From positions 1 to 64,000 of the forward strand of contig CAZSKA010000001.1 of assembly GCA_964607315.1 (NCBI GenBank): a stretch of 64,000 nt of DNA. Direction: 5' to 3'. This DNA is from JAHDFB01 sp964607315. Lineage in GTDB: Bacteria; Bacteroidota; Bacteroidia; Chitinophagales; Saprospiraceae. A program made the translations under genes and the position numbers. The notes under the pieces were generated by a model. It had not been told where the DNA came from. It saw only the letters and a list, made by a program, of their open reading frames with translations, and made no database searches. This document shows, piece by piece, positions 15,567 to 23,951 of the stretch (its first letter is position 1; every line of letters starts with the position of its first letter).

Positions 15567-17407
15567 TTCGTAATATTAAATCTTTGAAGAATTTCCTCTA
15601 GTGTAAACGTAGTAATTACACTCTTGTTCGATGGCGATAAATACGGATGTTCGCAAGCAAATAGTTTATTGACTAGAGAGCGCATCTCTTCTATGTCTAG
15701 TTTTGCATATTTATTTACCGACATTCTTTTTGCCATTCGTTTAGCAATCAGCTTTTTTTCTTCCATCACATCCTTTTCGTCTGTGATATTTTCCACTAAG
15801 CTTAACAATTCATCTTTGATGCTTCCTTTCTTTTGGAAATCTTCAGGAAGGCTTCTGATGATAAAGGAGTTTCCTCCAAAATCTTCTATTTCCCATCCTA
15901 ACACATTCAAAAAAGAAAGCACATTTTTCAACATTTCCGCTTGTGAAGCTGACAAGTCTATTGTTTCAGGAAACAATGTTTGCTGGGCACTCTTCGTACC
16001 CGTATCAATCTTCTCTAGATATTCCTCGTATAAAATACGTTCATGTGCAGCTTGTTGATCAATCAGTATGAAGCCGGATTTTATAGGAGAAAGAATATAT
16101 CTATTGTGAAGTTGAAAGAGTTTTTGATCTTGGGAATCGTCTAAGATTTTCTTCTCTTTATCCTCCTGATACATTTTACTTTCTACAGTAAATACATCAG
16201 CGTCCTTATTCATTGTATCAACCTCTGGTTGGATATCAATTAAACCTTCATAAAGAGATTCCCAGTTTTTTACATTAGCCTTTTCTTGTTTTTTATAATT
16301 ATCATAGGGAGAATCACTTGACGTATTTGCTCTACTAGGAGCAGAATAAGTATTCGTTGGATTTCCTGCTAAAGTGGTATTAAAATTACTCGACTCGAAA
16401 TCCAATGATGGTGTCAAATTATGTTTACCTAGCGCATGTCTTATTGCTACTTTTATGTAATTATAAATCAGTCGTTCTTCCTCAAATTTAATTTCTTGTT
16501 TTGTGGGGTGAACGTTTATATCGATTTTAGATGGATCAATTTTGAGATAGATAAAAAAACCAGGATGTAAATCTGCAGAAATCAAGTTTTCGAAAGCAAA
16601 TCGAATCGCATGATTCATATAATTGCTTTTGATAAAGCGGTTATTTACAAAAAGGTATTGGTCTCCTCTAGTTTTCCTTGCGTGCTGCGGTTTCATAATA
16701 AATCCACCTATTCCTAACACGTCCGTTTTCTCTTCTAAAGGGACTAACTTTTCGTTCATTGCCTTTCCAAAAACATTAACTATTCGTTGCCTCAGATTAC
16801 TTGCGGGCAACATGTAGATTTCATTATTATTATGAAAAAGTGAAAATTTGATCTGCGGATAACAAAGCACTATTCTATGAAATTCGTCGAGAATATGTTT
16901 GTATTCGGTAGCCTCAGATTTTAAAAATTTTCTTCGGGCGGGCACATTGAAAAACAAGTTTTTTATGGAAATGGAAGTTCCATTCACTGCTTGACAAGGC
17001 TCTTGTTTAGATAATACACTTCCAGCAATAAGGATCATAGTTCCTAGGTCGCTTTCTTGTTCTTTGGTAATCAATTCCACCTGTGAAACAGCCGCTATGG
17101 AAGCCATGGCTTCTCCTCGGAAGCCCATTGTGTTAATTGCGAAGAGATCTTCAGAAGAGCGAATTTTAGAAGTCGCGTGTCTCTCGAAACACATTCGAGC
17201 ATCCATTGGTGACATGCCTTTACCATCATCAATGACTTGAATCAGGGTTTTACCTGCATTTTTCAGAATCAATTTGATGGACTTACTTCCTGCATCTATT
17301 GCGTTTTCTAGTAATTCCTTTACAGCTGAAGATGGTCTTTGAACCACTTCACCAGCAGCTATCTGATTAGCGATAGAATCCGGAAGCAACTGAATAATGT
17401 TACTCAT
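15563..17407 (-). CDS. mutL: DNA mismatch repair protein MutL
   Basis: A GHKL ATPase that links MutS mismatch recognition to strand removal. N-terminal ATPase motifs are all present: LLENAIDAG, DDGKGM and GFRGEA. The transducer region follows (RFIKSNYMN; INVHPTKQEIKF). A polar linker covers about 345-430. The C-terminal dimerisation domain carries DQQAAHERILYE in the place of the endonuclease motif DQHA(X)2E(X)4E, so the histidine is replaced by glutamine. CEHPYLSPS stands where nicking MutL proteins have CPHGRP. Whether this protein still nicks DNA is therefore uncertain. It lies in a run with a small membrane protein upstream and rhomboid downstream. At 614 residues the length is normal. 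Confidence 0.95.
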   Translation of the reverse strand: MSNIIQLLPDSIANQIAAGEVVQRPSSAVKELLENAIDAGSKSIKLILKNAGKTLIQVIDDGKGMSPMDARMCFERHATSKIRSSEDLFAINTMGFRGEAMASIAAVSQVELITKEQESDLGTMILIAGSVLSKQEPCQAVNGTSISIKNLFFNVPARRKFLKSEATEYKHILDEFHRIVLCYPQIKFSLFHNNNEIYMLPASNLRQRIVNVFGKAMNEKLVPLEEKTDVLGIGGFIMKPQHARKTRGDQYLFVNNRFIKSNYMNHAIRFAFENLISADLHPGFFIYLKIDPSKIDINVHPTKQEIKFEEERLIYNYIKVAIRHALGKHNLTPSLDFESSNFNTTLAGNPTNTYSAPSRANTSSDSPYDNYKKQEKANVKNWESLYEGLIDIQPEVDTMNKDADVFTVESKMYQEDKEKKILDDSQDQKLFQLHNRYILSPIKSGFILIDQQAAHERILYEEYLEKIDTGTKSAQQTLFPETIDLSASQAEMLKNVLSFLNVLGWEIEDFGGNSFIIRSLPEDFQKKGSIKDELLSLVENITDEKDVMEEKKLIAKRMAKRMSVNKYAKLDIEEMRSLVNKLFACEHPYLSPSNKSVITTFTLEEILQRFNITK

Positions 17408-17728
17408 CTATTTTACCATTTCTTGTATAAAAGTTCCGAAATTTCCTAAGACATAAAGTACAAAAATCAACATGATAGCGACGATAATTGATACTCGAAT
17501 ATTACTTTTTCGTCGTATTTTAGAAGCCGTATTTGCTTTGTCGTAATAGTAAGGGCGTGAGGAATATCCCATTTTGATACGCGCCTTCATCGCCTCTAGC
17601 GATTCATCATCAGTGGCATTATATTCAGACATAAGATTCTCGAGCCGCTCCTTTTGTTCATCATAAAACTGCGGAATGTATGTAAACCCTTGTGGTCTTG
17701 CTCGTTTACCTAATCCTAAAAATCTCAT
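17408..17728 (-). CDS. Small single-span membrane protein upstream of mutL
   Basis: A 106-residue protein with a soluble, charged first part (GLGKRARPQGFTYIPQFYDE, then a helix LENLMSEY) and one C-terminal transmembrane helix (about 77-97, VSIIVAIMLIFVLYVLG). From memory, similar small proteins precede mutL in other Bacteroidota and have sometimes been mislabelled as a riboflavin synthase subunit; nothing in the sequence supports that. The stop directly abuts the mutL start, so it is co-transcribed with mutL and probably coupled. Function unknown. Confidence 0.75.
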   Translation of the reverse strand: MRFLGLGKRARPQGFTYIPQFYDEQKERLENLMSEYNATDDESLEAMKARIKMGYSSRPYYYDKANTASKIRRKSNIRVSIIVAIMLIFVLYVLGNFGTFIQEMVK

Positions 17729-17761
17729 CTATTCTCTCTTTACCCAAAGATACAATTTTCC

Positions 17762-18337
17762 TTATGAAACTCCACGCTTCCTTACCTCTGCCTTTAAGAA
17801 TGGCACATTTTCTTTTTCAAACCAGGCATTTTTCTTCATCCAGCGATTGTTAAGCGGCGAAGGATGAGGTAAGACCATGTACGTGGGTAGGTAGTCCTCA
17901 AAGTGCATGACTTTATGTGTTAATGTTAGTTTTTTTTCTTTTGGCAAATAATAATCTTGGGCGTATTTCCCTATGAGGAGAATGAGCGGATTCCCTTCTA
18001 TTTTTGAAAAGAGTTTAGTGTGCCAAGTAGGAGCGCATTCTGTACAAGGTGGTAAATCCCCAGTTTTTCCTTTCCCTGGATAACAAAACCCCATAGGAAT
18101 TACACCGAAATTTTCAACTGTATAAAATGACGCCTCATCTACTCCTAGCCAAGATCGAAGTCTTTCTCCACTTTTATCTGCCCATGGTTTAGAACTTTCG
18201 TGAACGACTTTTCCCGGAGCTTGACCTATTAGAATAATTTTACTTTTTTTATGACAAGTTAGGATTGGGTTGGGACCCAAAGGTAATTTCTCTTCGCAGA
18301 GCCTGCAGGAGCGTATTTCTTTTAGTAAGTTTTCCAT
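17762..18337 (-). CDS. Uracil-DNA glycosylase family protein
   Basis: A 191-residue member of the UDG superfamily (COG1573-like branch). Motif 1 appears as LIGQAPGKV and motif 2 as LPHPSPLNNRW; between them is the GFCYPGKGKTGDLPPCTECAP segment typical of this branch. The CRLC pair at the N-terminus is reminiscent of the Fe-S ligands of family-4 enzymes, but the full four-cysteine pattern is not clear. Expected role: removal of uracil or another deaminated base from DNA. I start at the ATG at 18337, five bases after the ogt stop, instead of the GTG at 18355 that would overlap ogt. Confidence 0.82.
   Translation of the reverse strand: MENLLKEIRSCRLCEEKLPLGPNPILTCHKKSKIILIGQAPGKVVHESSKPWADKSGERLRSWLGVDEASFYTVENFGVIPMGFCYPGKGKTGDLPPCTECAPTWHTKLFSKIEGNPLILLIGKYAQDYYLPKEKKLTLTHKVMHFEDYLPTYMVLPHPSPLNNRWMKKNAWFEKENVPFLKAEVRKRGVS
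18265..18280. repeat. TTTGGG-CCCAAA palindrome, copy 3
   Basis: TTGGGT-TGGG-ACCCAA, perfect 6-base arms, inside the glycosylase gene. Same spacer (TGGG) as copy 2 but with T/A in place of C/G next to the spacer, so the symmetry is kept. Confidence 0.55.
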
Positions 18338-18341
18338 GTGT

Positions 18342-18815
18342 TTAAAAGAGTTCACTCATTAAAGGAGCTTTTTCTAATGATAATAGAAATTTCTTCATAT
18401 CGAGACCTTGGGAGTATCCAACTAATTTAGCGTCTTTTCCTATAACCCGATGACAGGGGATAATAATAGGAATGGGATTTGCACCATTTGCTTTTCCTAC
18501 TGCTCGTACTTTTTTGATATCACCACATGCAATAGCAAGGTCTGAATAGGATTTTACTTGTCCATAACGTATTTTCAATAATTCTTCCCACACACTTTGC
18601 TGGAATGTTGTTCCAGAACGATAATCAAGCGGTAGATCGAATGCTTTTCTTTTACCCTGGAAATATTCACGAAGCTCTCTTTGGGCCTGACCCAAAAAAT
18701 CATGCTTAGATTCCACCACCTCTTCATTTGATCTTTCCAAGCGAGTTATGCCTATATTCGAACAATAAAGATTAAGTTTACCAAGTGGACTATTAAAAGA
18801 TTGTGCATATTCCAT
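18342..18815 (-). CDS. ogt: Methylated-DNA--protein-cysteine methyltransferase
   Basis: A suicide repair protein that moves the alkyl group from O6-alkylguanine (and O4-alkylthymine) onto its own cysteine. The acceptor is Cys121 in IPCHRVIG. Other family features are FQQSVWEELLKIRYGQVKSYSDLA (the HTH and tyrosine region), AVGKANGANPIPI, and VGYSQGLDMKKFLLSLE at the C-terminus. The 157 residues cover the N-terminal ribonuclease-like part and the catalytic domain without an AdaA-type activator part. It heads a minus-strand pair with the UDG-family gene. A perfect TTTATCGATAAA palindrome lies 18 bases upstream of its start. Confidence 0.95.
   Translation of the reverse strand: MEYAQSFNSPLGKLNLYCSNIGITRLERSNEEVVESKHDFLGQAQRELREYFQGKRKAFDLPLDYRSGTTFQQSVWEELLKIRYGQVKSYSDLAIACGDIKKVRAVGKANGANPIPIIIPCHRVIGKDAKLVGYSQGLDMKKFLLSLEKAPLMSELF
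18680..18696. repeat. TTTGGG-CCCAAA palindrome, copy 4
   Basis: TTTGGG-CCTGA-CCCAAA, perfect 6-base arms with a 5-base spacer, inside ogt. Confidence 0.5.
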
Positions 18816-18832
18816 ACGTCGAATATAGTAGG

Positions 18833-18844
18833 TTTATCGATAAA
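18833..18844. promoter_or_regulatory. TTTATCGATAAA palindrome between ogt and the ABC exporter
   Basis: A perfect 12-base palindrome in the 108-base divergent promoter region. The same sequence occurs upstream of mscL (62181-62192). Possibly a repressor operator for one or both genes. Confidence 0.4.
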
Positions 18845-18923
18845 TAATCGACTATTATCCGAATTTATTACTTTGCGGAATATTTATCTATAATATTATG
18901 TTCACAGATAAAACCTTTCATTT

Positions 18924-19817
18924 ATGAATGTACTCTCACTGGAGAATGTAGTTAAAGACTACAAAAATCATCGCGCTGTCGATCATGTTTCTTTCAACAT
19001 GGAAAAAGGAAAAATATTTGGATTATTAGGGCCGAATGGTGCTGGTAAAACGTCCTTGATTCGAATAATAACTAGCATCACTGGGGCGGATAGTGGTAAA
19101 GTTTATTTGGATGGTCAGTTGATCAATCAACGGACACCGGAACATATAGGTTATATGCCTGAGGAGCGCGGATTATATAAAAAGATGAAGGTGGGAGATC
19201 ACCTTACGTACTTAGCTTCACTCAAAGGACTTGACCGCAAAACTTCCAAGAATAAGATTTCCTATTGGCTTGATCGACTTGAAATTGCTTCTTGGGAAAA
19301 TAAAAAAGTGAATGAGCTGTCCAAGGGAATGCAACAGAAAATACAGTTTATAGCAACGGTATTACACGAGCCAAGTCTTATCATTTTGGACGAACCTTTT
19401 TCAGGTCTTGATCCGGTGAATACGAATATAATAAAGGAAGAAATCAGACGCTTAAATCAAGAAGGATCTAGTATTATTTTTTCAACACATAGAATGGAAA
19501 GTGTGGAAGAAATCTGTGAGGATTTGGTTTTAATCAATCAAGGGAAGGTGCAGTTAACAGGAAATGTACACGAGGTCAAAGAACAATTTAAAGAGAATAA
19601 ATATCTGCTTGAATTGCAAAAAGGTAGCGCATTAGTTGATAGTTCTCATGTAGAAATTCAAAAAATAGGAGAGGGTGTTTTCGAATTACAAGGTGAGACG
19701 GATGAACATGTTCAGGCATTTTTAAGAGATCAATTGAATGCGGGTGCGAAGGTTAGATCTTTTGAGGAGATACTGCCGAGTATTAATGATATTTTTATAA
19801 AACTTGTTAAAAACTAG
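18924..19817 (+). CDS. ABC transporter ATP-binding protein (NatA-like)
   Basis: The ATPase subunit of a two-gene ABC-2-type exporter. Walker A is GPNGAGKT, the Q-loop region is YMPEERGLYKKM, the signature is ELSKGMQQK, Walker B is LIILDEPFSGLD and the switch histidine is in FSTHRM. The 297 residues end in the C-terminal extension usual in DrrA/NatA-like proteins. The permease gene starts six bases downstream, so the two form one operon. The EERGLY form of the Q-loop and the downstream NatB-like permease suggest a Na+ or drug-type exporter, but the substrate cannot be read from sequence. Confidence 0.92.
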   Translation: MNVLSLENVVKDYKNHRAVDHVSFNMEKGKIFGLLGPNGAGKTSLIRIITSITGADSGKVYLDGQLINQRTPEHIGYMPEERGLYKKMKVGDHLTYLASLKGLDRKTSKNKISYWLDRLEIASWENKKVNELSKGMQQKIQFIATVLHEPSLIILDEPFSGLDPVNTNIIKEEIRRLNQEGSSIIFSTHRMESVEEICEDLVLINQGKVQLTGNVHEVKEQFKENKYLLELQKGSALVDSSHVEIQKIGEGVFELQGETDEHVQAFLRDQLNAGAKVRSFEEILPSINDIFIKLVKN

Positions 19818-19823
19818 GGAGCT

Positions 19824-21146
19824 ATGAATAAGTTATGGACAATTACAGTTAGGGAATATCTTGTAAGAGTAAAATCTAAAAGTTTTATAATTGCAACCTT
19901 ATTAACGCCATTGGCGTTTGGTGCTTTTTTCATCTTTAGTGGTGCTGTAAGCTATTATTCGCAAGAGAAAGATAAATTAGTTCTTGTCGTTGATGAAGGA
20001 AATCAGACGAGAGAATTTTTAACATCAAATGGCACTTTTAATTTTGAATATTCTACCGTTTCTATGGAAGATTCTAAAGTTAAATTTGAAGAAGAAACAT
20101 ATGATATTTTGCTTACTCTTCCTAAGCAAATAGAGGCAAAGAACAGGTGTCAAGTTAGTTATAAAAGCAAGGAGAAAATAGGCATCAATACAATCGACAA
20201 CTTAGAAGAGTCATTAGAAAAAGCCTTTGAAAAAGCAAGAATAGAAGAATCGGAATTCGATAAGGAAATCCTAGCAAATTTTAATGTGAAGGTGGATTTA
20301 GAAAATGCTGATTTTATAGAATCGAAGGGAGAATCAAGTGATAGTAAATTAAGTGTTTTAATTGGGACTATTTTCGGATTTATAATGGGTTTCCTCATGT
20401 ATATGGTGATCTTTATTTATGGAGGTATGGTTATGCGTTCGGTGATGGAAGAGAAGATAAATAGAATAGTAGAAGTCATTATTTCTTCGGTAAAACCATT
20501 CCAATTGATGTTAGGAAAATTACTTGGTGTTGGAGCTGTGGGATTAACGCAGTTGTTAGTTTGGATAATACTTATGTCGATAATCGTAGTCGTAGGAAGT
20601 CAATTTTTAGGATTCGACAGTGCTCAGATGACGGATATGTCGCAGATGAATACATCTATTCCTCAAGATCAATTAAATGAACTTTCTATTACTACAGCCG
20701 TGGCTGAGTTTAAAAAACTTAATTGGATTTTAATTTTACCTGTTTTTATCATATGCTTCTTAAGTGGATATTTTATTTACTCCTCATTATTTGCGGCAAT
20801 TGGTGCAGCGATAGGAGATGATATGGGAGAATCACAATCATTAATGATGCCAATAGTCATACCTGTAATTATGGCATTTACAATGTTATTTCCCATAATC
20901 AATAATCCTAATGGAGGTTTGGCGATTTTTGGTTCCATGTTTCCTTTGTTTAGTCCTATTCTGTTACCTGCTAGACTTGCATTTGATCCACCATTATGGC
21001 AAGTGGCCATCTCTATAATTCTGATGATTGTAACAGTTTTGTTTATGGTTTGGTTAGCGGGGAAAATCTACAGGGTGGGGATTTTAATGTATGGAAAAAA
21101 GACTTCATTTAAGGAGATTGCGAAGTGGGTGTTTTATAAAAGTTGA
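19824..21146 (+). CDS. ABC-2 type exporter permease (NatB-like)
   Basis: A 440-residue permease. One transmembrane helix lies at the N-terminus (FIIATLLTPLAFGAFFIFSG), then an extracytoplasmic domain of about 130 residues. A cluster of about five helices follows between 180 and 425 (IGTIFGFIMGFLMYMVIFIYGG; GVGAVGLTQLLVWIILMSII; ILILPVFIICFLSGYFIY; VIPVIMAFTMLFPII). The segment VMEEKINRIVEVIISSVKPFQLMLGKLLG is the conserved coupling region of the ABC2_membrane_3 family. It functions with the ATPase encoded just upstream. Confidence 0.9.
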   Translation: MNKLWTITVREYLVRVKSKSFIIATLLTPLAFGAFFIFSGAVSYYSQEKDKLVLVVDEGNQTREFLTSNGTFNFEYSTVSMEDSKVKFEEETYDILLTLPKQIEAKNRCQVSYKSKEKIGINTIDNLEESLEKAFEKARIEESEFDKEILANFNVKVDLENADFIESKGESSDSKLSVLIGTIFGFIMGFLMYMVIFIYGGMVMRSVMEEKINRIVEVIISSVKPFQLMLGKLLGVGAVGLTQLLVWIILMSIIVVVGSQFLGFDSAQMTDMSQMNTSIPQDQLNELSITTAVAEFKKLNWILILPVFIICFLSGYFIYSSLFAAIGAAIGDDMGESQSLMMPIVIPVIMAFTMLFPIINNPNGGLAIFGSMFPLFSPILLPARLAFDPPLWQVAISIILMIVTVLFMVWLAGKIYRVGILMYGKKTSFKEIAKWVFYKS

Positions 21147-21215
21147 TAAGGATAAATGAATACATGCTTTTTATAGAGAAAGAGGTTAGTATTAAATGTT
21201 CTATATTTATTTTTT

Positions 21216-21234
21216 TTTGGGCTTTAAGCCCAAA
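21216..21234. repeat. TTTGGG-CCCAAA palindrome, copy 5
   Basis: TTTGGGCTTTAAGCCCAAA: 9-base arms around a single base, in the spacer between the exporter operon and tag, with a run of T before it. One of the best copies; it may also act as a terminator on the minus strand. Confidence 0.65.
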
Positions 21235-21276
21235 GTGGTTAAATTAGTACAACGCTAGTTTGTAAAAGAATAGTCA

Positions 21277-21855
21277 ATGGAAAAAGTAAGATGCGGTTGG
21301 TGTTTGTCAAGTGAATTGTATATGAAGTATCATGACGAAGAATGGGGTGTGCCCAGTTATGATGATCAGCATTTGTTCGAAATGCTCATTTTAGAAGGAA
21401 ATCAAGCAGGACTTTCATGGATTACAATACTTAATAAAAGGGAGAATTTTAGAGAAGCATTTGATGGATTCAATGCCGAAAAGATGGCTCGTTACGATGA
21501 GAAGAAAGTTGCTGAATTACTGAATAATGCGGGAATTATTCGAAATAAATTAAAGGTAAGAGCCGCTATTTCTAATGCCCAAACTTATCTGAAAATTGTT
21601 GAAGGAGGAATGAGCTTTTCCGATTATTTCTGGAGGTTCAATGATTTTAAAGTAACTGTAAATTCTTATAAAACATTAGAAGAGGTTCCTAATACTACTG
21701 ACATTAGCGATGCTATGTCAAAGCAAATGAAAAAGGATGGATTTAAGTTTGTTGGGTCCACAGTCATGTATGCACACATGCAAGCAACAGGAATGGTGAA
21801 TGATCACCTGGTGGATTGTTTTAGATATGAAGAATGTAAGGCTTTGATAAAATAA
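21277..21855 (+). CDS. tag: DNA-3-methyladenine glycosylase I
   Basis: Excises 3-methyladenine (and 3-methylguanine) from alkylated DNA as the first step of base excision repair. The 192 residues show the zinc-binding set RCGWC near the N-terminus, YHDEEWG, and VNDHLVDCFR near the C-terminus. The HhH-fold core is EMLILEGNQAGLSWITIL...FREAFDGF, with GIIRNKLKVRAAI as the DNA-contact region. Length is normal. It is a single-gene unit ended by a strong hairpin shared with the convergent yceI gene. Its presence close to ogt suggests some clustering of alkylation repair, although the genes are not in one operon. Confidence 0.96.
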   Translation: MEKVRCGWCLSSELYMKYHDEEWGVPSYDDQHLFEMLILEGNQAGLSWITILNKRENFREAFDGFNAEKMARYDEKKVAELLNNAGIIRNKLKVRAAISNAQTYLKIVEGGMSFSDYFWRFNDFKVTVNSYKTLEEVPNTTDISDAMSKQMKKDGFKFVGSTVMYAHMQATGMVNDHLVDCFRYEECKALIK

Positions 21856-21856
21856 C

Positions 21857-21890
21857 AAAGGCTTTGACATCAATGATGCCAAAGCCTTTT
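21857..21890. terminator. Bidirectional terminator between tag and yceI
   Basis: AAAGGCTTTG-a-CATC, loop AAT, GATG-c-CAAAGCCTTT: 14 pairs with one mismatch, ending in T on the plus side and flanked by A on the other. It lies between the convergent tag and yceI stops. Confidence 0.85.
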
Positions 21891-21911
21891 ACACCTATTA
21901 AACACTTTATC

Positions 21912-22502
21912 TTATTTTACTAGTAATTCAACATCAATGTCGAATTCATCGTAGATTGTTTTATCACCTAAACCTGAGAAAAAAGAACCTGATCCGTATT
22001 GAACATCATATTCCGTTCTATCAACTTTAATTGAAGCTGTTGCTTTCTTCATTCCATCAAGATCCATGATGTTTGTATAGAATTTTACTGGAGCTGTTTT
22101 TCCTTTTATAGTAAGGTCAGCTGTTACTTTATAGTCACCAGGAGTTCCTTTGGCAGCTACACTCGTGATATTCAAAGTAGCTGTTGGGTTTTTAGCAACA
22201 CTAAAAAAGTCATCGCTCATTAAGTGACCTTTAAGGTTTTCTGCTGGTCCACCTGTAATATCAGTAATCGCGATTGTACTCATGTCGATCATGAAGTTTC
22301 CACCTGTTAAATTTCCATTGTCATCAAATTCTAGGCTTCCGCTTTTAAGATCTACTGTTCCTGTGTGAGAACCAGTTACTTTATATGCTTTCCAAGTTAT
22401 AGCAGATGATTGAATCTCTTTAGTAATAACATCTTCATTAATTCCAGTTAAAAATGCTGCAGCTAACAGCAATGGTAGTAAGCTAATTGTAAAAAATTTC
22501 AT
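21912..22502 (-). CDS. YceI family periplasmic protein
   Basis: A 196-residue exported YceI-like lipocalin-fold protein. The signal peptide is MKFFTISLLPLLLAAAFLTG. The mature domain follows the family pattern: ITWKAYKVTGSHTGTVDLKSG, FMIDMSTI, LKGHLMSDDFFSVAKNPTA, VTADLTIKGKTAPVKF and a C-terminal VDRTEYDVQYGSG. Family members bind long isoprenoid-type lipids such as ubiquinone precursors; some are induced by stress. It is encoded 14 bases downstream of a MarR-type regulator, so the pair is one operon and the regulator probably controls it. Confidence 0.92.
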   Translation of the reverse strand: MKFFTISLLPLLLAAAFLTGINEDVITKEIQSSAITWKAYKVTGSHTGTVDLKSGSLEFDDNGNLTGGNFMIDMSTIAITDITGGPAENLKGHLMSDDFFSVAKNPTATLNITSVAAKGTPGDYKVTADLTIKGKTAPVKFYTNIMDLDGMKKATASIKVDRTEYDVQYGSGSFFSGLGDKTIYDEFDIDVELLVK

Positions 22503-22516
22503 TTTATATTTATTTG

Positions 22517-23002
22517 TTAATTATTATATCCTCTTATTTTATCAAGTAAGTGATTAAGTTGAATCGCATCTTCGTCACTTAGTTTATATGAGTCAAAGAC
22601 ATTAGGGCTTAATTCGCGACTTACCTCATTCAAAAGTGTTTCTCCTGATTCTTTAAGCGCAACATCAACTAATCTCTTGTCTAATTTATTCACACATTTG
22701 CTGATTAATTTTTTATCAACAAGTCTATCTACGATTCTAGAAATATCAGACATTCTATCGATCATTCTTTCTCGTATAACCTGTGTACTAATCGGTTCAC
22801 CTGCTCCTTTAAGAATCCGTAAGATATTATATTGCTTCATCGTAATGCCAAATTTTTTGTAGGCCTTAGATAAATTTGTTTCTATATATCTCGATGTATA
22901 TAAAATATTCACAAGACTCTTTTCTTGTGGATTCTTAAAGGGTTTCCTTTGTTGTAAATCTTCTTCCAAGCTCATAACGACCTTATAACGATGTTTAAAC
23001 AT
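22517..23002 (-). CDS. MarR-family transcriptional regulator
   Basis: A 161-residue winged-helix repressor. The core is LSKAYKKFGITMKQYNILRIL, then GEPISTQVIRERMIDRMSDISRIVDRLVDKKLISK (recognition helix and wing base) and CVNKLDKRLVDVALKESGETLL (wing). Dimerisation helices lie at both ends. A later in-frame ATG at 22975 (MSLEEDLQQ) is an equally possible start. It is likely autoregulated and controls the adjacent yceI gene, with 14 bases between them. The ligand is unknown. Confidence 0.88.
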   Translation of the reverse strand: MFKHRYKVVMSLEEDLQQRKPFKNPQEKSLVNILYTSRYIETNLSKAYKKFGITMKQYNILRILKGAGEPISTQVIRERMIDRMSDISRIVDRLVDKKLISKCVNKLDKRLVDVALKESGETLLNEVSRELSPNVFDSYKLSDEDAIQLNHLLDKIRGYNN

Positions 23003-23385
23003 TGATTGTTTCGGCTAGGAACCGAAGCGTCTGCCAAAAGACAAAATTTCTTCTATTAAAAGTGGTTTTTAAAATCATTTCAAGAAAGCTAAAACGCCCA
23101 TTAGATAAAGGAATTACCTGTCTTTATTGTTGTAGAATAAACCATTATACATAAAATAAAAATGCCATGTGATGTTGTTTTGGCATGGTTATTGAAATAT
23201 AGTATGATGTAGGCAAAGGTGTCGAAAAGAGAACTAACAATAACTGTCCATACAACTTTATAATTGATACAATAGAATTTAATTATAGAAATCTGTAGAA
23301 CAAAGAAGAGATAATAGCATGTATTAATTTCTTGGGTTTACATACAAATAGAATTGTGACTCAAAATGCGTTAATCATAGCCTAC
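23003..23385. other. Long intergenic region, no gene seen
   Basis: AT-rich sequence between marR and L31 with no convincing open frame. ATGCCA...TGGCAT (around 23163-23187) can form a small hairpin. Because a strong hairpin terminator follows at 23386-23424 with no gene before it on the plus strand, an unannotated short transcript could lie here. Confidence 0.3.
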
Positions 23386-23424
23386 AAAAAAAGAGATGAA
23401 GTCATTGACTCATCTCTTTTTTAT
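23386..23424 (+). terminator. Strong hairpin terminator with no gene upstream
   Basis: AAAAAAGAGATG-a-AGTC, loop ATT, GACT-CATCTCTTTTTT: a stem of 10 GC-containing pairs extended by A/T pairs, with a single bulged A. The T-run follows on the plus strand and the A-run precedes it, so it could work in both directions. Confidence 0.6.
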
Positions 23425-23481
23425 TTTATGGAGATATTTGTTTCTTGTTCCTTTTAAAAGCCACTACTAGGCATAAAAAAA

Positions 23482-23516
23482 GCCCTTCAATAAATTGAAG
23501 AGCTCCATTTTTTCGT
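23482..23516 (-). terminator. Terminator after the L31 gene
   Basis: On the minus strand GCTCTTCAAT-tt-ATTGAAGGGC is followed by TTTTTTT. It lies 11 bases downstream of the L31 stop. A T-run on the other side means it may work both ways. Confidence 0.75.
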
Positions 23517-23526
23517 TTTGAAGTTT

Positions 23527-23811
23527 TTATTCAGCTGGTTCTGCAGGGTTAGCTGCTTTCTTCGAAAACTTAGCAAACTTCTTATTGAATTTATCAATTC
23601 GTCCTGCTGTATCTACAAACTTCATTTTTCCTGTAAAGAACGGGTGAGACTCAGACGAAATCTCTACTTTGATTAGTGGATACTCATTTCCATCTTCCCA
23701 CTGTATAGTATCTTTAGTAGGTGTACATGACTTACTTAAGAAAGTATGATCACAAGAAACGTCTTTGAACACTACTGTTCTGTACTCTTTAGGATGTATA
23801 TCTTTTTGCAT
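23527..23811 (-). CDS. rpmE2: 50S ribosomal protein L31 type B
   Basis: The 94-residue product begins MQKDIHPKEYRTVVFKDVSC and contains ISSESHPFFTGKMKFVDTAGRIDKFNKKFAKF, which is the L31 type B signature. It lacks the CxxC zinc pair of type A L31. The C-terminal Lys/Ala/Pro/Glu tail (NPAEPAE) is a lineage-type extension. It binds the large subunit near the central protuberance and helps bridge it to the 30S. In other bacteria the zinc-free form can replace type A under zinc limitation; I see no obvious Zur site upstream. It is monocistronic. Confidence 0.95.
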   Translation of the reverse strand: MQKDIHPKEYRTVVFKDVSCDHTFLSKSCTPTKDTIQWEDGNEYPLIKVEISSESHPFFTGKMKFVDTAGRIDKFNKKFAKFSKKAANPAEPAE

Positions 23812-23852
23812 AACTTATCTCTTTAAATTATATCGATTTTCCAAACGGACCG

Positions 23853-23860
23853 CAAATATA
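23853..23860 (-). promoter_or_regulatory. -7 box for the L31 gene
   Basis: On the minus strand TATATTTG, a full match to TAnnTTTG, 42 bases before the start codon. The predicted leader is about 37 nt, longer than for other genes here. Confidence 0.55.
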
Positions 23861-23951
23861 GAGATAAAAGTTTAATAATCATTATTATATTTGATTATTT
23901 ACTCTCAAAAAACCCATATTTTTACGCTATTCTTTTATAAAATTAACAAAA

